Source of the DNA: Paraburkholderia sp. BL23I1N1
GTDB lineage: Bacteria > Pseudomonadota > Gammaproteobacteria > Burkholderiales > Burkholderiaceae
Length of the DNA stretch: 64,000 bases
Direction: 5' to 3'
Assembly (NCBI RefSeq): GCF_003610295.1
Contig: NZ_RAPV01000003.1
Span: forward strand, 186,001-250,000
Shown here: positions 45,620-53,886 of the stretch, in pieces
Layout: every line of letters starts with the position of its first letter
Numbering within the stretch: position 1 is the stretch's first letter
The notes under the pieces: generated by a model
Seen by the model: only the letters and a program-made list of their open reading frames with translations
The model's database searches: none
What the model was told of the DNA's origin: nothing
Program-made: the position numbers and the translations under genes

Positions 45620-46135
45620 ATGGACAGCATTTTCGATATTGCGACTTCAGTATCGACACCGCTCGCGCTGGGAGGTTTTCTAGCGGCTGTCGTGTTTTTT
45701 ATATTTCGCCAGGTTATCGCAAAAGATATATTTCCCCAATTAACCGATGTCCTCGGGGCCGATATTATTCGACGAATAATTGATCGACTTTTTATCTTGG
45801 CTCTTGTAACAACTGTTCTTGGAATCGGCGCGTATGCATATATAAAAACAATCGGAGAGGGTCCGATTCCTAGCATACCTCATAATGCATTCTCGGCTGG
45901 TAACGGTGACATCTTTGTTAGAACAGGAGCGAACACGTGGAATGAGATTTCTCCCCCAAGGACCGATCCATCATTTACTTTCGAAGAGTCAGGCCGTACC
46001 AGCGATGAATTGCTTTTGTACGATAAAAGTAGAGACATGCATGTTCGTTTTCCAATTCCATCAGGTACTGCGACATGGCGCGTAGGGGAGTCAGGTCCTT
46101 GGACGAATTGGTACGTGGTGACCTATCACAAATAA
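45620..46135 (+). CDS. Hypothetical membrane-anchored protein
   Basis: 171 residues from the ATG at 45620 (GGAGAG lies 9 bases upstream; a GTG at 45545 would add 25 residues). Two membrane helices at about 15-32 and 57-76 are followed by a soluble C-terminal region with a repeat-like beta pattern (GDIFVRTGANTWNEISPP...ELLLYDKSRDMHVRFPIPSGTATWRVGESGPWTNWYVV). It is AT-rich compared with the core genes, and no family is recognised. Confidence 0.6.
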   Translation: MDSIFDIATSVSTPLALGGFLAAVVFFIFRQVIAKDIFPQLTDVLGADIIRRIIDRLFILALVTTVLGIGAYAYIKTIGEGPIPSIPHNAFSAGNGDIFVRTGANTWNEISPPRTDPSFTFEESGRTSDELLLYDKSRDMHVRFPIPSGTATWRVGESGPWTNWYVVTYHK

Positions 46136-46438
46136 TGAGTGGGTACTTTTAAAAATGCATTCAAACTGAATCGCATGTCGCATGCATGGTACCGTTTGTA
46201 ACGGCTGACAAACACGCAGGCGCTTCGTTCGAGCCGCGAAGACCTCAGAAGGTTGAGAGCGAACTGTCGTGGGCATGCCGCTCCAATCAGCGCTGGCCAC
46301 TTTCGGCCAGGAACGGACGCTCGACATGTGAGGCGGGAATGCTGACAATTCCGCGAGGTCCGAGGGACAATCGACATCCTTTCGTGTAAGCGTCACTTGG
46401 CGCGTTACACCGTTCTTCATCCCAGCCGGAGATCAAGA
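46136..46438. other. Interval without gene
   Basis: About 300 bases, partly intergenic-repeat-like (46270-46340). Nothing else seen. Confidence 0.35.
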
Positions 46439-46849
46439 GTGTCTTTGCATAACGTTGTGTCGCTGCCATTCACGTTACTGAATCGCGGTCAGCTCGGTGC
46501 CGCAGGCGTGCTTTTCTTCTTCTACGCGGTAATTCTCGCCTGTATTGCCAAAGGGTTGTTCGAGATTGTCAACTTCGCTGGTGTGAAGACCCAGACCGGA
46601 ATTGCCAAGGTCTTAGCAAAACGGATCGTGCCCGCTCATTGGGAGTGGCAAACTCGTGGACGCTATTTGACGCGTGTCTATGTGGAGGAATACGAGATAC
46701 TGGATTTGGTTATCAACGGCCGAAAGATGGCGTATCGACCGATTCCGTGGATTATGGAGCGAACCACAGGAAACACGACGGAGCCAGTCCAGTTCAAGGC
46801 TGCCCGATTCAATAGCAAAGTACAGATCACAAAATTCAAATACCTTTAG
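46439..46849 (+). CDS. Hypothetical protein with one membrane helix
   Basis: 136 residues from the GTG at 46439, chosen because CCGGAGATC lies 8 bases upstream. A hydrophobic segment at about 20-40 (GAAGVLFFFYAVILACIAKGLFEIV) precedes a soluble domain VKTQTGIAKVLAKRIVPAHWEWQTRGRYLTRVYVEEYEILDLVINGRKMAYRPIPWI. The soluble part resembles small beta-barrel proteins of unknown function. No partner gene is close. Confidence 0.6.
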   Translation: MSLHNVVSLPFTLLNRGQLGAAGVLFFFYAVILACIAKGLFEIVNFAGVKTQTGIAKVLAKRIVPAHWEWQTRGRYLTRVYVEEYEILDLVINGRKMAYRPIPWIMERTTGNTTEPVQFKAARFNSKVQITKFKYL

Positions 46850-46945
46850 TCGAGGGAGATTCCATCAAAACGGCTGCGCCCACATACCGGCCTATGTTAA
46901 AGATCGATGCGTCTCCCAACGGCCGCTCTTGAGAAGGCCGAAGGT

Positions 46946-46968
46946 CGGCTCAGGGTCGACCTGAGCCG
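46946..46968. repeat. 23-nt hairpin repeat, copy 1
   Basis: Stem CGGCTCAGG and CCTGAGCCG around loop GTCGA. An exact reverse-complement copy lies at 53732-53754. Could act as a REP-like element or bidirectional terminator. Confidence 0.75.
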
Positions 46969-47148
46969 TTCAAAGTCACTTTGTCGGCGCGATGGTCAGG
47001 TGAGGCAACCGCCCTAAACGGCTTTGCAGGCCGCCAGCTTTCAATTACGATCAACGTGTTACCGACATTGACCACTCACACTAACCGCTCGGCAAACTCG
47101 GCTACGCACAACTCACCAGCATGGACGGACCGCTCGCGACCGAGGTCG

Positions 47149-47220
47149 TGTGAAAACGCGAAAGTACTCGGTTTTCGGGTGTCGTTTTACCCTTCCCGAG
47201 ATGCTGCCAAGCCAGCACAG
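47149..47220 (+). repeat. Dispersed ~72-nt repeat, copy 1
   Basis: Contains GTGTGAAAACGCGAAAG then CGGTTTTCGGGTGTCG. The minus strand of 50640-50712 carries a related segment with the same CGGGTGTCG core. Confidence 0.6.
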
Positions 47221-47448
47221 CGCGATTTGAAGGGGCGATTTTTGAGGAAGCCGCATGTGGCGTGCATTGTCACACGGCCTCGACCCGTTGTTGCCGTTCA
47301 ACCAAGGCCGCGTCAAGGTCGACCTCTTAACGACAGCGGCCATTCGCGCTAAATTCCGCTCAATGGATCATTGGTCAAAGCCGCGAGCTTGGACGAGCGA
47401 CTTGATGTGGCTAGGTTAGTGGTGATCCAGCAACGGGCGAAGATAGCC

Positions 47449-47874
47449 CTAAAGCGCTTCCGCAAGTTTCCAGACTGGACACGGCTTGCGACATAGGCCG
47501 TCAAAGCCAATCTGCCGGATATCGCGCGCTGTCTCTTCGGGGAAGATGTTAGTCATTGCGACAATCAGGACACCATCGAAGGCGGCGTCGCCGGCTGCCT
47601 GCCGGACGAACCGGAAGTCGTCGGCATGACACAGGCGCGTGTCGATCAGCAACACGCGCGGCTTCCAATGCTCAAGCATCAGTTCCAGATTTTCCATGGT
47701 CGACGTGGCGACGGCCACAAAACCTTTCAACCTGAGCAGCAACGCCATGGATTCCCCGACCGAAACTTCGGCATGGGCCACGACCATGCTTTGAGAATCG
47801 ACGGCACTGGTGGGACTCTTCAGACGCCACAGGGCGAACTGTCCCTCATCTTCGTGAGGTGGGCGTTGGGTCAT
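47449..47874 (-). CDS. Receiver-domain (CheY-like) protein
   Basis: 141 residues from the ATG at 47874 (MTQRPPHEDEGQF...). A single receiver domain covers about 25-141: SMVVAHAEVSVGESMALLLRLKGF, phospho-acceptor Asp in VLLIDTRL and the conserved Lys in GLCRKPC. The usual acidic pair near the N-terminus is missing (VVAHAE instead of VVDD), so metal binding and phosphorylation may be impaired. No output domain and no kinase nearby. It may be a single-domain adaptor. Confidence 0.75.
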   Translation of the reverse strand: MTQRPPHEDEGQFALWRLKSPTSAVDSQSMVVAHAEVSVGESMALLLRLKGFVAVATSTMENLELMLEHWKPRVLLIDTRLCHADDFRFVRQAAGDAAFDGVLIVAMTNIFPEETARDIRQIGFDGLCRKPCPVWKLAEAL

Positions 47875-48210
47875 TGGCGTGAGGGACGTAAGGCCCACTT
47901 TGGTTGGGCTGCGACGGACAACGGGGGAACCGAAGCCGGAGAGTCGGTTCAGCCAGGCTGGTAGATGATTTCACATCGCTGGATGGTCGTCAGTGCCAAT
48001 CCGATACTGATCTTTTACGCCTTGCGCGCGGTTCCGTGTGGTTTTTTTGCGACCATCGCACCCTTTTGGCGTCGCGCCAGATGACGTCCTGCAAGCATCG
48101 GCGGAAATACGGAAAATCATCATACAAAATACCCGATTTTCATCCGCGCCAAGCCTGGATAGGATGCGGAAACACGTCAGCTTTCCCAGCGTTCGGCGTG
48201 TGTGTTTGTT
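47875..48210. other. Interval without gene
   Basis: About 335 bases between the receiver gene and the terminator/intron fragment. No supported gene. Confidence 0.35.
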
Positions 48211-48238
48211 CGCCGCGGCATCGTCCGCGGCTCTTTTT
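48211..48238 (+). terminator. Intrinsic terminator before intron fragment
   Basis: Stem GCCGCGG-CATCGT-CCGCGGC followed by TCTTTTT. The GTGCG start of the intron-like sequence lies two bases later. Confidence 0.75.
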
Positions 48239-48239
48239 G

Positions 48240-48282
48240 GTGCGCCGAGCATGCGCAACAGCTTGGGGGTGGAAGTCCCCTT
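48240..48282 (+). mobile_element. 5' fragment of a group IIC-like intron
   Basis: The first ~30 bases, from GTGCGCCGAGCATGCGCAAC on, are identical to the 5' end of the intron at 15774; identity falls off after AAGTCCCCT. No reverse transcriptase follows. It is directly behind a terminator hairpin, the same target context. Probably a truncated insertion product. Confidence 0.8.
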
Positions 48283-48529
48283 CTGTCCACCTCACCCGCA
48301 GCGTCGCCTAGCGGAAGGCAACCCCGACTCCTTTCGAACGATTTTTATAACTCACGACGTTTCGGCATGACTTATCCGTGACTGTGACGCTCAGATGACT
48401 GAGCGGGAAGCCGACATTCGACTCGCCGATCCAACGCGAAGACGAAGGGCCGGAAATGGCCGGATCCCAGCCGGCCGCTCGCCGTACTGGTATCAACTCG
48501 GCCAACAGCGCGTACGCCCCCCTCGAGAA

Positions 48530-49579
48530 TCAGTGCGCCTGGCCCGCGGCCCTGGTTTTCCTGTCCTGCGTATAGTGCCCGCGTCGACGCGCGTGCACCC
48601 GCTGTCGAAGCGGCCAGACGAAGCGATTAAACGTGTGCATCAGCACAAGCTGATCCCACAGACGCGCGGCACTGAATGTGTCGCGGCGGGCCTGCCGTTC
48701 CAGCAGTTCCTTGCAGCCTGGCAAATGAAGCAGCGAGCAGCCCCTGAACCATCGCAGATCCCGGTGTGTGTTGCCTGACCAGTGCCGGCCTACAAGCCGG
48801 TGTGCGCCGACGTCGATAACCTGGTGACCGCGCTCGCACAGAAGGTTAAGTGCGGCGGACATGAACACCTCGTCACCATGATGGTTCAGCTCCGGCATGG
48901 ACCCGATATATCGATGGAAGCACTCACGCGCGCACGGCACAAGTTCTTCAATGACGCCGGCTGAAGCCAGTAACAGTTCGCCACCGAACCATCTCGGGTT
49001 GGCAAGGCGCCTGCCGGCGACTGTCTCCAGATCGGCCATGACGCGCGCGTTGCCGTACGCAGAAAACTCCTGGTCCGAGATGTCGAATGCGCCGACACCC
49101 GTCGCCTGACAGCGTCGCAGCAGGTCCACATCCAATGGCAGCAGTGCAACCATATCGGTGTCAAGCAGCATCAGGAGCGCGTCTTTGGGAAGGCTGCGTC
49201 CAGCCTGCTCCAGCAGGTCAAGCTTGAAATGTGCGCTGTAGAAACGCGTGCTTTTGGGCAGCGTGATTGACGGGCTGACCGGCACGAGCCGGGGACGCAT
49301 GTCGTGGCCGAAGTTCATGAGGTGACGCTCGATGTCGTCGGGAACGTTCGTAACGATCGTCAACTGCGGCAGACCCAGAGCAAGCAGACTGCGGTTGAGG
49401 GTGATAGCCTGGTCCACATAACAGAAAGGACTGCGACGCCTGCAGTTGGGACTTCCCGCGCTCTGTTCGTCGATGTAGATGAGCGCGCTCGGAACAATGC
49501 GGACTCGTGGATCCGTTGTCATCGATAGGTGCGCCCGTCTGCCGTGGTGGCCGCATCGCAAAATCACCGTATCCGACAT
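48530..49579 (-). CDS. Putative glycosyltransferase (GT-A type)
   Basis: 349 residues. The start at 49579 is set by AGAGGAG on the minus strand. A GT-A like order is visible: RIVPSALIYID at the start, YVDQAITLNRSLLALGLPQLTIVTNVPDD, FYSAHFKLDLLEQAG and the DxD motif in LLMLLDTDMVALLPLD (about residues 137-152), then FGGELLLASAGVIEEL and NHHGDEVFMSAAL. It probably transfers a sugar to a surface polymer or small acceptor; the substrate is unknown. It lies 98 bases downstream of a receiver-domain gene on the same strand. Confidence 0.72.
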   Translation of the reverse strand: MSDTVILRCGHHGRRAHLSMTTDPRVRIVPSALIYIDEQSAGSPNCRRRSPFCYVDQAITLNRSLLALGLPQLTIVTNVPDDIERHLMNFGHDMRPRLVPVSPSITLPKSTRFYSAHFKLDLLEQAGRSLPKDALLMLLDTDMVALLPLDVDLLRRCQATGVGAFDISDQEFSAYGNARVMADLETVAGRRLANPRWFGGELLLASAGVIEELVPCARECFHRYIGSMPELNHHGDEVFMSAALNLLCERGHQVIDVGAHRLVGRHWSGNTHRDLRWFRGCSLLHLPGCKELLERQARRDTFSAARLWDQLVLMHTFNRFVWPLRQRVHARRRGHYTQDRKTRAAGQAH

Positions 49580-49677
49580 GAACTCCTCTGCTTTTGCATA
49601 CGCACGGGGACGAACAGCAACCGCCAGTTTCTTGACGCTGCGCTGACTGGCGGCCATGCACCCGCCGCGGCAGGCAA

Positions 49678-50112
49678 TCATTGAGCGAGCGTTGCAAGCA
49701 GTGCAATCACCTGGTTGAGTGGTTGCGTTTTCTGCACGTAACCGTCAAATCTGTCGTCCGTCAGGTGCTCGCGTACCTCCGTTTCGTCCATCATGGTACG
49801 GGCGATGATTGCAATACCGCAGGTACGCGGGTCGTCGCGCAGCGCGCGGGCGGCTTCGAAGCCGCGACATTCCGGCATGGAGATGTCCATCAGCACGAGA
49901 TGCGGCACCCATGCAATCCCGATCGCAATCGCTTCCCTTCCGCCACACGCGGTGCAACACTCCATGTCCTCCAGTGAAAGGAAGGCCGCCAGTGCGTGAG
50001 CAGCGTTCTGGTTGTCGTCGACGACGAGCACGCGCAGTTTCGCGCCACTGAGGGGGATGCGACGTGCTGTCCGGGGCCGGAGCCCAGGGCGAACCGGATC
50101 CGAAACCTGCAT
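49678..50112 (-). CDS. Single-domain response regulator
   Basis: 144 residues from the ATG at 50112 (GGAGAATTGATC precedes). A full receiver domain: acidic pair in LRVLVVDDNQNAA, phospho-acceptor Asp in HLVLMDISMPECRGFEAAR and Lys in GYVQKTQPLNQVI. The switch Thr is in IIARTMMDE. No output domain. It probably works with a hybrid kinase elsewhere. The glycosyltransferase downstream may be regulated with it. Confidence 0.88.
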   Translation of the reverse strand: MQVSDPVRPGLRPRTARRIPLSGAKLRVLVVDDNQNAAHALAAFLSLEDMECCTACGGREAIAIGIAWVPHLVLMDISMPECRGFEAARALRDDPRTCGIAIIARTMMDETEVREHLTDDRFDGYVQKTQPLNQVIALLATLAQ

Positions 50113-50837
50113 GATCAATTCTCCGACATACACGGCTTTCGCATTTGCCGTGCCAGGCGAGAACGCCCGCTGCGACGCGTAGGGAGGACGCAGTAAGACG
50201 TTTTTTTGTGCGCCTGGGCGTGAATGCCCTCACCAGTGTCGGTAATCACATTTTCAGGGCCGGAGTCACACGCTGTGATCCTGTTGGTGCAGCTTGTAAA
50301 AATGACACGGGAATGACCGTCGTCGGCGTGAATGACTATCAAGAGCCAGTGCCGCTGCACATGGAGCACCCGAGAAACGAACGGGACAAATGGCAAGCGA
50401 CATTGGTTCGCATGGCCGCTCGCCATCACTCAACGGTCGTTGGCAGTGCGACCGTGAAGGACCGTTTGTGGCCGACTGTACGCGTTCAGCCGCAACTACC
50501 ATAGCCGACATTCAAAAGCATTCACTGCGCCTACGGCAGCTTTGCGGCGTCGTAGCTTTGTGAGTGCAACCGGCCGAGATGGAATGGACACCGCCCTCCC
50601 TCCGGGGAATTGGGCGCGAAAGTCGACCCACCAGAATGCTCTGTATCGGCTTCGCGGCACTTGGGGAGAGGTAAAGCGACACCCGAAAACCAGGCAATTT
50701 CGAGTTTTGACACACCCTCTGCCGATTCTGACCCATGCGGTCGGCATAGGCAGCCTGAACCTTGCAAGGTTGCGACCGACAGTACGCGATCCGCTTCTTT
50801 TGGTCGGTCTCAGGCAGCCGGGGACGCTGCGCTGGGA
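50113..50837. other. Interval with dispersed repeat
   Basis: About 725 bases with no supported gene. Holds the second copy of the ~72-nt repeat (50640-50712, minus strand). Confidence 0.4.
50640..50712 (-). repeat. Dispersed ~72-nt repeat, copy 2
   Basis: Reverse-strand relative of 47149-47220; both share GGTTTTCGGGTGTCG and a downstream TTTACC patch. Confidence 0.6.
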
Positions 50838-51041
50838 CTACTGGCTCGCGCCGGACGCGGCTCCGCTCATGCCTCCCGCAGCGGCTCCGCCGCTCGCGGC
50901 TGACGGTGCGCTCATTGCGCCCGTGCTGCCAGCATCAGCTCCTGAGCCGCCGCTGTTGTCGGCGCGCTTGCAGCCTGCTGCGCCCATCGTCAACATCGCG
51001 ATTGCCGTGATTATCATGACGTTCCTGAAATTCGAGTTCAT
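50838..51041 (-). CDS. Small putative lipoprotein
   Basis: 67 residues from the ATG at 51041 (GGGAGAATTTGCG upstream). Signal peptide MNSNFRNVMIITAIAMLTMGAAGC gives a lipobox with Cys24. The mature part is short and Gly/Ser/Ala-rich, a spacer-like tail. A longer frame upstream to 51209 is unlikely. A similar small lipoprotein may exist at 52369-52512. Confidence 0.7.
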   Translation of the reverse strand: MNSNFRNVMIITAIAMLTMGAAGCKRADNSGGSGADAGSTGAMSAPSAASGGAAAGGMSGAASGASQ

Positions 51042-51579
51042 CGCAAATTCTCCCGTATGGTTCGCCCCGGTCGCCGTCCGGCTCCTTTGGTGGCAAGCGA
51101 GCGTGGATCCGGCGAGGCGCGCGGCGGTACGCCAACATTTCAAATGCATGTTTTCATTGACGGTGCCCGCTGCTTGATAACGCAAGGCGCAGAGTATACG
51201 GTGACGCAATAAACATGCCCCAAAATGCGTCGCGATCGTGCGGTTCTCACACGGTCCGTAGTGTTTTGCACAAATTGCAACGCCGCGTAAAAAGACGCTG
51301 CCTAGATGTTTCTTCTATCAGCAGCTACGGGATCGAGCCGACAACATCGCGGGAGTTACCTTTTCTTCGCCGGAGCCAACGCAGTATGGCTATGACACCG
51401 CGTGCTGTCGTATTGGCGAACGACTGGGGAGCCGAGGTACAGAATGTCGCCGATTTCCACATGCGACCCTAACCTTCGATAATCTCGCGGACTATAACGA
51501 TAGTCATGCAGCGGACGTCCGGCGAGTGACCAATCGGCTCTGGCCCCTGTCCCGCAGGACTGGTCTTCCGGAGTCCAGA
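51042..51579. other. Interval between lipoprotein and ACT-like genes
   Basis: About 540 bases with no supported gene; divergent promoters expected. Confidence 0.35.
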
Positions 51580-51906
51580 ATGCAATCGACCGACGGCCAA
51601 ATTGAGGTGTCACCGAACGATCCCATCATGCAGGTGATGTCAGACCGGGACCGCGCACCGGTCCAATGCGATCGTTACCGGCTCACCGTGCGTGCAAAGG
51701 CAGGGGACCTGAGGGTTGTTGCTGCCTGGCAGGTTCTCGGTTGCGAGGCACACCATGCGGACCACGTTCGGGTCCGCGTCGATCGCCGTCACGGCTACGA
51801 AGAAATGACCATTACGTTCGCGGCCGTGTCACCCCATACACTCGCAGCTATGGTCGATCGTCTGATCGCGTTACCGTGGGCGCTCGATGCGTATTTTTAC
51901 CCATAA
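51580..51906 (+). CDS. ACT-like domain protein
   Basis: 108 residues from the ATG at 51580 (CCGGAGTCCAG upstream). The last 75 residues have an ACT-like beta-alpha-beta pattern: RYRLTVRAKAGDLRVVAAWQVLGCEAHHADHVRVRVDRRHGYEEMTITFAAVSPHTLAAMVDRLIALPWALDAYF. Such domains bind amino acids and regulate enzymes; no enzyme partner is attached. Converges with the DUF3022-like gene 8 bases away. Confidence 0.6.
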   Translation: MQSTDGQIEVSPNDPIMQVMSDRDRAPVQCDRYRLTVRAKAGDLRVVAAWQVLGCEAHHADHVRVRVDRRHGYEEMTITFAAVSPHTLAAMVDRLIALPWALDAYFYP

Positions 51907-51914
51907 GGGTTGCC

Positions 51915-52304
51915 TCAGGGGTAAGAACTCCCATTGTCCTGTGTATCCAGAAGCGCGTCGTCGACGTCCAGCTCGATCGAGCAGTCGCCTTCTACTGGCG
52001 GTCGCTTGTACTGTTCGTCAAAGCGTTGCCGGACGAAAGTCCCCAGCCGATTCCGGATCGCCCTGCGTTGGGCGGTGTTCATCGCGGCGTAGCGATCAAT
52101 TTGTGGTTCCGCAAATCTGATCGCGATGACGCAGCGCGAATCCAGTGACGTATCGCGTTCTGACTCGACAACCCAGGATAGCTGAAACTGCACGTGGGAT
52201 CCTTCCTCATAACATTTCACCGACGGTGCCTTTGGTGAGGTGAATACCCCTGCCAATCCCAGTTCGATCGCTTCGATTCGCTGCTCCCGGTCAATCGGCC
52301 TCAT
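51915..52304 (-). CDS. DUF3022-like protein
   Basis: 129 residues after an excellent CAGGAGG site. MRPIDREQRIEAIELGLAGVFTSPKAPSVKCYEEGSHVQFQLSWVVESERDTSLDSRCVIAIRFAEPQIDRYAAMNTAQRRAIRNRLGTFVRQRFDEQY matches my memory of the Burkholderia-specific DUF3022 family. Soluble. Function unknown. Confidence 0.75.
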   Translation of the reverse strand: MRPIDREQRIEAIELGLAGVFTSPKAPSVKCYEEGSHVQFQLSWVVESERDTSLDSRCVIAIRFAEPQIDRYAAMNTAQRRAIRNRLGTFVRQRFDEQYKRPPVEGDCSIELDVDDALLDTQDNGSSYP

Positions 52305-52368
52305 GATTGTTTCCTCCTGTATTCCGTCATCTGACAGGCGTCTCGCGCGCCGGACTCGCCAGAAGAAC

Positions 52369-52512
52369 TCAGGAACTCATGCCCGCCCTCGGCGATGATG
52401 CACCGTTGCCATTGCTGTTGTGTCCGCCCGGAAAAGTGATTCCGCTGTCGTCCTTGCGCGAGCATCCGCTACACGAAGCGGCAATAACAACAATGAGTAG
52501 AATTTTCGTCAA
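52369..52512 (-). CDS. Possible 47-residue lipoprotein
   Basis: Starting at TTG 52512: LTKILLIVVIAASCSGC gives a lipobox, then a short polar tail with Gly/Asn/Ser. No clear ribosome binding site, so the start and even the gene are uncertain. Confidence 0.4.
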   Translation of the reverse strand: MTKILLIVVIAASCSGCSRKDDSGITFPGGHNSNGNGASSPRAGMSS

Positions 52513-52657
52513 TGTGCTGGCCGTGAGAAATGAGCTGCACGCTGTTCGCGACACGTTCCAGCGGCAACATGTTGCCGCTGCGGCTACACGACGAGGTGGC
52601 CAGGACCAGAGTGAATTGTCACGATAGTTATTCAATGCCTGCATACGTGCGTCTCGG

Positions 52658-52858
52658 CTACCAGTGACCTGTCGATATGCAGGCAGGCCGAAATCTGGTA
52701 TGTCGATTGCGCTCCTGCAACACCGTCATCCGGACCGCCTCTGCAAACCGTTGCAATGCCTCCTTCGTGCCGGAAACGCTGGTGTATTCATCGTGCCCGA
52801 TCCTGCCATCCAGCAGTACCGAGAATCCTGAATCGCGCGCCATCTCGAGTACGTCCAT
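52658..52858 (-). CDS. Small conserved hypothetical protein
   Basis: 66 residues from the ATG at 52858 with CGGGGAG upstream. MDVLEMARDSGFSVLLDGRIGHDEYTSVSGTKEALQRFAEAVRMTVLQERNR is typical of short Burkholderiaceae proteins. Soluble alpha/beta. Function unknown. Confidence 0.65.
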   Translation of the reverse strand: MDVLEMARDSGFSVLLDGRIGHDEYTSVSGTKEALQRFAEAVRMTVLQERNRHTRFRPACISTGHW

Positions 52859-53227
52859 TTTCAATCTCCCCGGCACCTTGTCCAGTTTCTACACCTGTCG
52901 CCCAGCATGATCAATGCCGCGAGAGATTTCCGCCGCGCTGACTATCACGATGGCAATGTTGCGCTGCAGGGTTGAAGGGCGCTGGGGATCGCTCGGTTCG
53001 GCGCCCGGCCTGAAAGGCTATTTTTTGTTTTCGTAGACAGCAGGAATCACAGTCGGGCCGCGCAAGGTCTATAACTGAATCGGTACTCCAGGGTGAACGT
53101 CTGCCCAGCTACCGCGGGCACGGACGTCCACGAGCTTTTGACAGGGGAAGGAGGTTTGGCGATTACGACCGGCGAATCCATGCTTTGCCTTTTCGAATCC
53201 CGATTAGCCTGAGTATCGGAGGTAATC
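52859..53227. other. Interval without gene
   Basis: About 370 bases. Two genes diverge from it, so it should contain both promoters. No other feature seen. Confidence 0.35.
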
Positions 53228-53515
53228 ATGAAATGCGGGTACCGTGGGTGGATCATCGACGCGACTCCCGACTTCTCCCTTGGGAAATTCTTCGCACACG
53301 CGCGCCTGGTCCGCGTTTCAGCTGACGAAGAAGTTGATGGTGAAATGCACATCGAGCGTGATCTTTCGTACTTCGATACGGAGGAAGAAGCGATCGAAGT
53401 TGCCCAACAATGGGCGTTCGGATGGATCTGCGAGCGCGACGGCAGCGGCGATGAAACGCAGAACGAGACGCCATCATCCCGGAGCGACATTCCGGAAGCA
53501 ATTCCATCCAGATGA
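53228..53515 (+). CDS. Small conserved hypothetical protein
   Basis: 95 residues after GGAGGTAATC. MKCGYRGWIIDATPDFSLGKFFAHARLVRVSADEEVDGEMHIERDLSYFDTEEEAIEVAQQWAFGWICERDG is a compact alpha/beta protein of a Burkholderiaceae-type hypothetical family. The stop overlaps the start of a possible downstream small membrane protein (ATGA). Confidence 0.7.
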   Translation: MKCGYRGWIIDATPDFSLGKFFAHARLVRVSADEEVDGEMHIERDLSYFDTEEEAIEVAQQWAFGWICERDGSGDETQNETPSSRSDIPEAIPSR

Positions 53516-53706
53516 AATGCCGGATGCGCCGCGATCGCACAGAATTATTCGCGTGGCTCACGGCGATAGTGGTGCTCGGATTGATCTGGACATTTTGGCC
53601 CATCCGGCAGGATGGGCCGCTTCCAACAACGTCACGCTCGACGCTTCTATCATCGGATTTTTGCGGGAGAGCAGCCGTTCCGCCTCGTCCCTCGCCTGTC
53701 GGGTAA
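53512..53706 (+). CDS. Possible small membrane protein
   Basis: 64 codons overlapping the previous gene by 4 bases. One membrane helix (LFAWLTAIVVLGLIWTFWPI). The C-terminal half looks like read-through into repeat DNA, so it may be a chance frame. Confidence 0.35.
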   Translation: MKCRMRRDRTELFAWLTAIVVLGLIWTFWPIRQDGPLPTTSRSTLLSSDFCGRAAVPPRPSPVG

Positions 53707-53731
53707 TGGCCGCCCAGAGCCCGACGACGGC

Positions 53732-53754
53732 CGGCTCAGGTCGACCCTGAGCCG
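53732..53754. repeat. 23-nt hairpin repeat, copy 2
   Basis: Exact reverse complement of 46946-46968: same stem CGGCTCAGG/CCTGAGCCG with loop TCGAC. Confidence 0.75.
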
Positions 53755-53886
53755 ACGTTGGACCCAGCACTACCAATTCGACAGCTTCCGAGTTACAGCG
53801 GTCATTCACTTCTGTTAGTCACTCGGGGTGTCATCGGCCGAATCAAACCAAGTTCACCTGCCGCGGGGTATTAGTCCGGTTTCCCC

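Larger units (their letters stand above)
46850..47448. other. Interval with dispersed repeats
   Basis: About 600 bases without a gene. It contains the 23-nt hairpin at 46946-46968 and the repeat at 47149-47220. Confidence 0.4.

Noticed and set aside
45364..45876. 170-codon frame antisense to the 45620 membrane gene
   Set aside because: Composition is non-protein-like and the opposite strand encodes clear membrane helices; only a short possible relic near 45395-45500 is noted.
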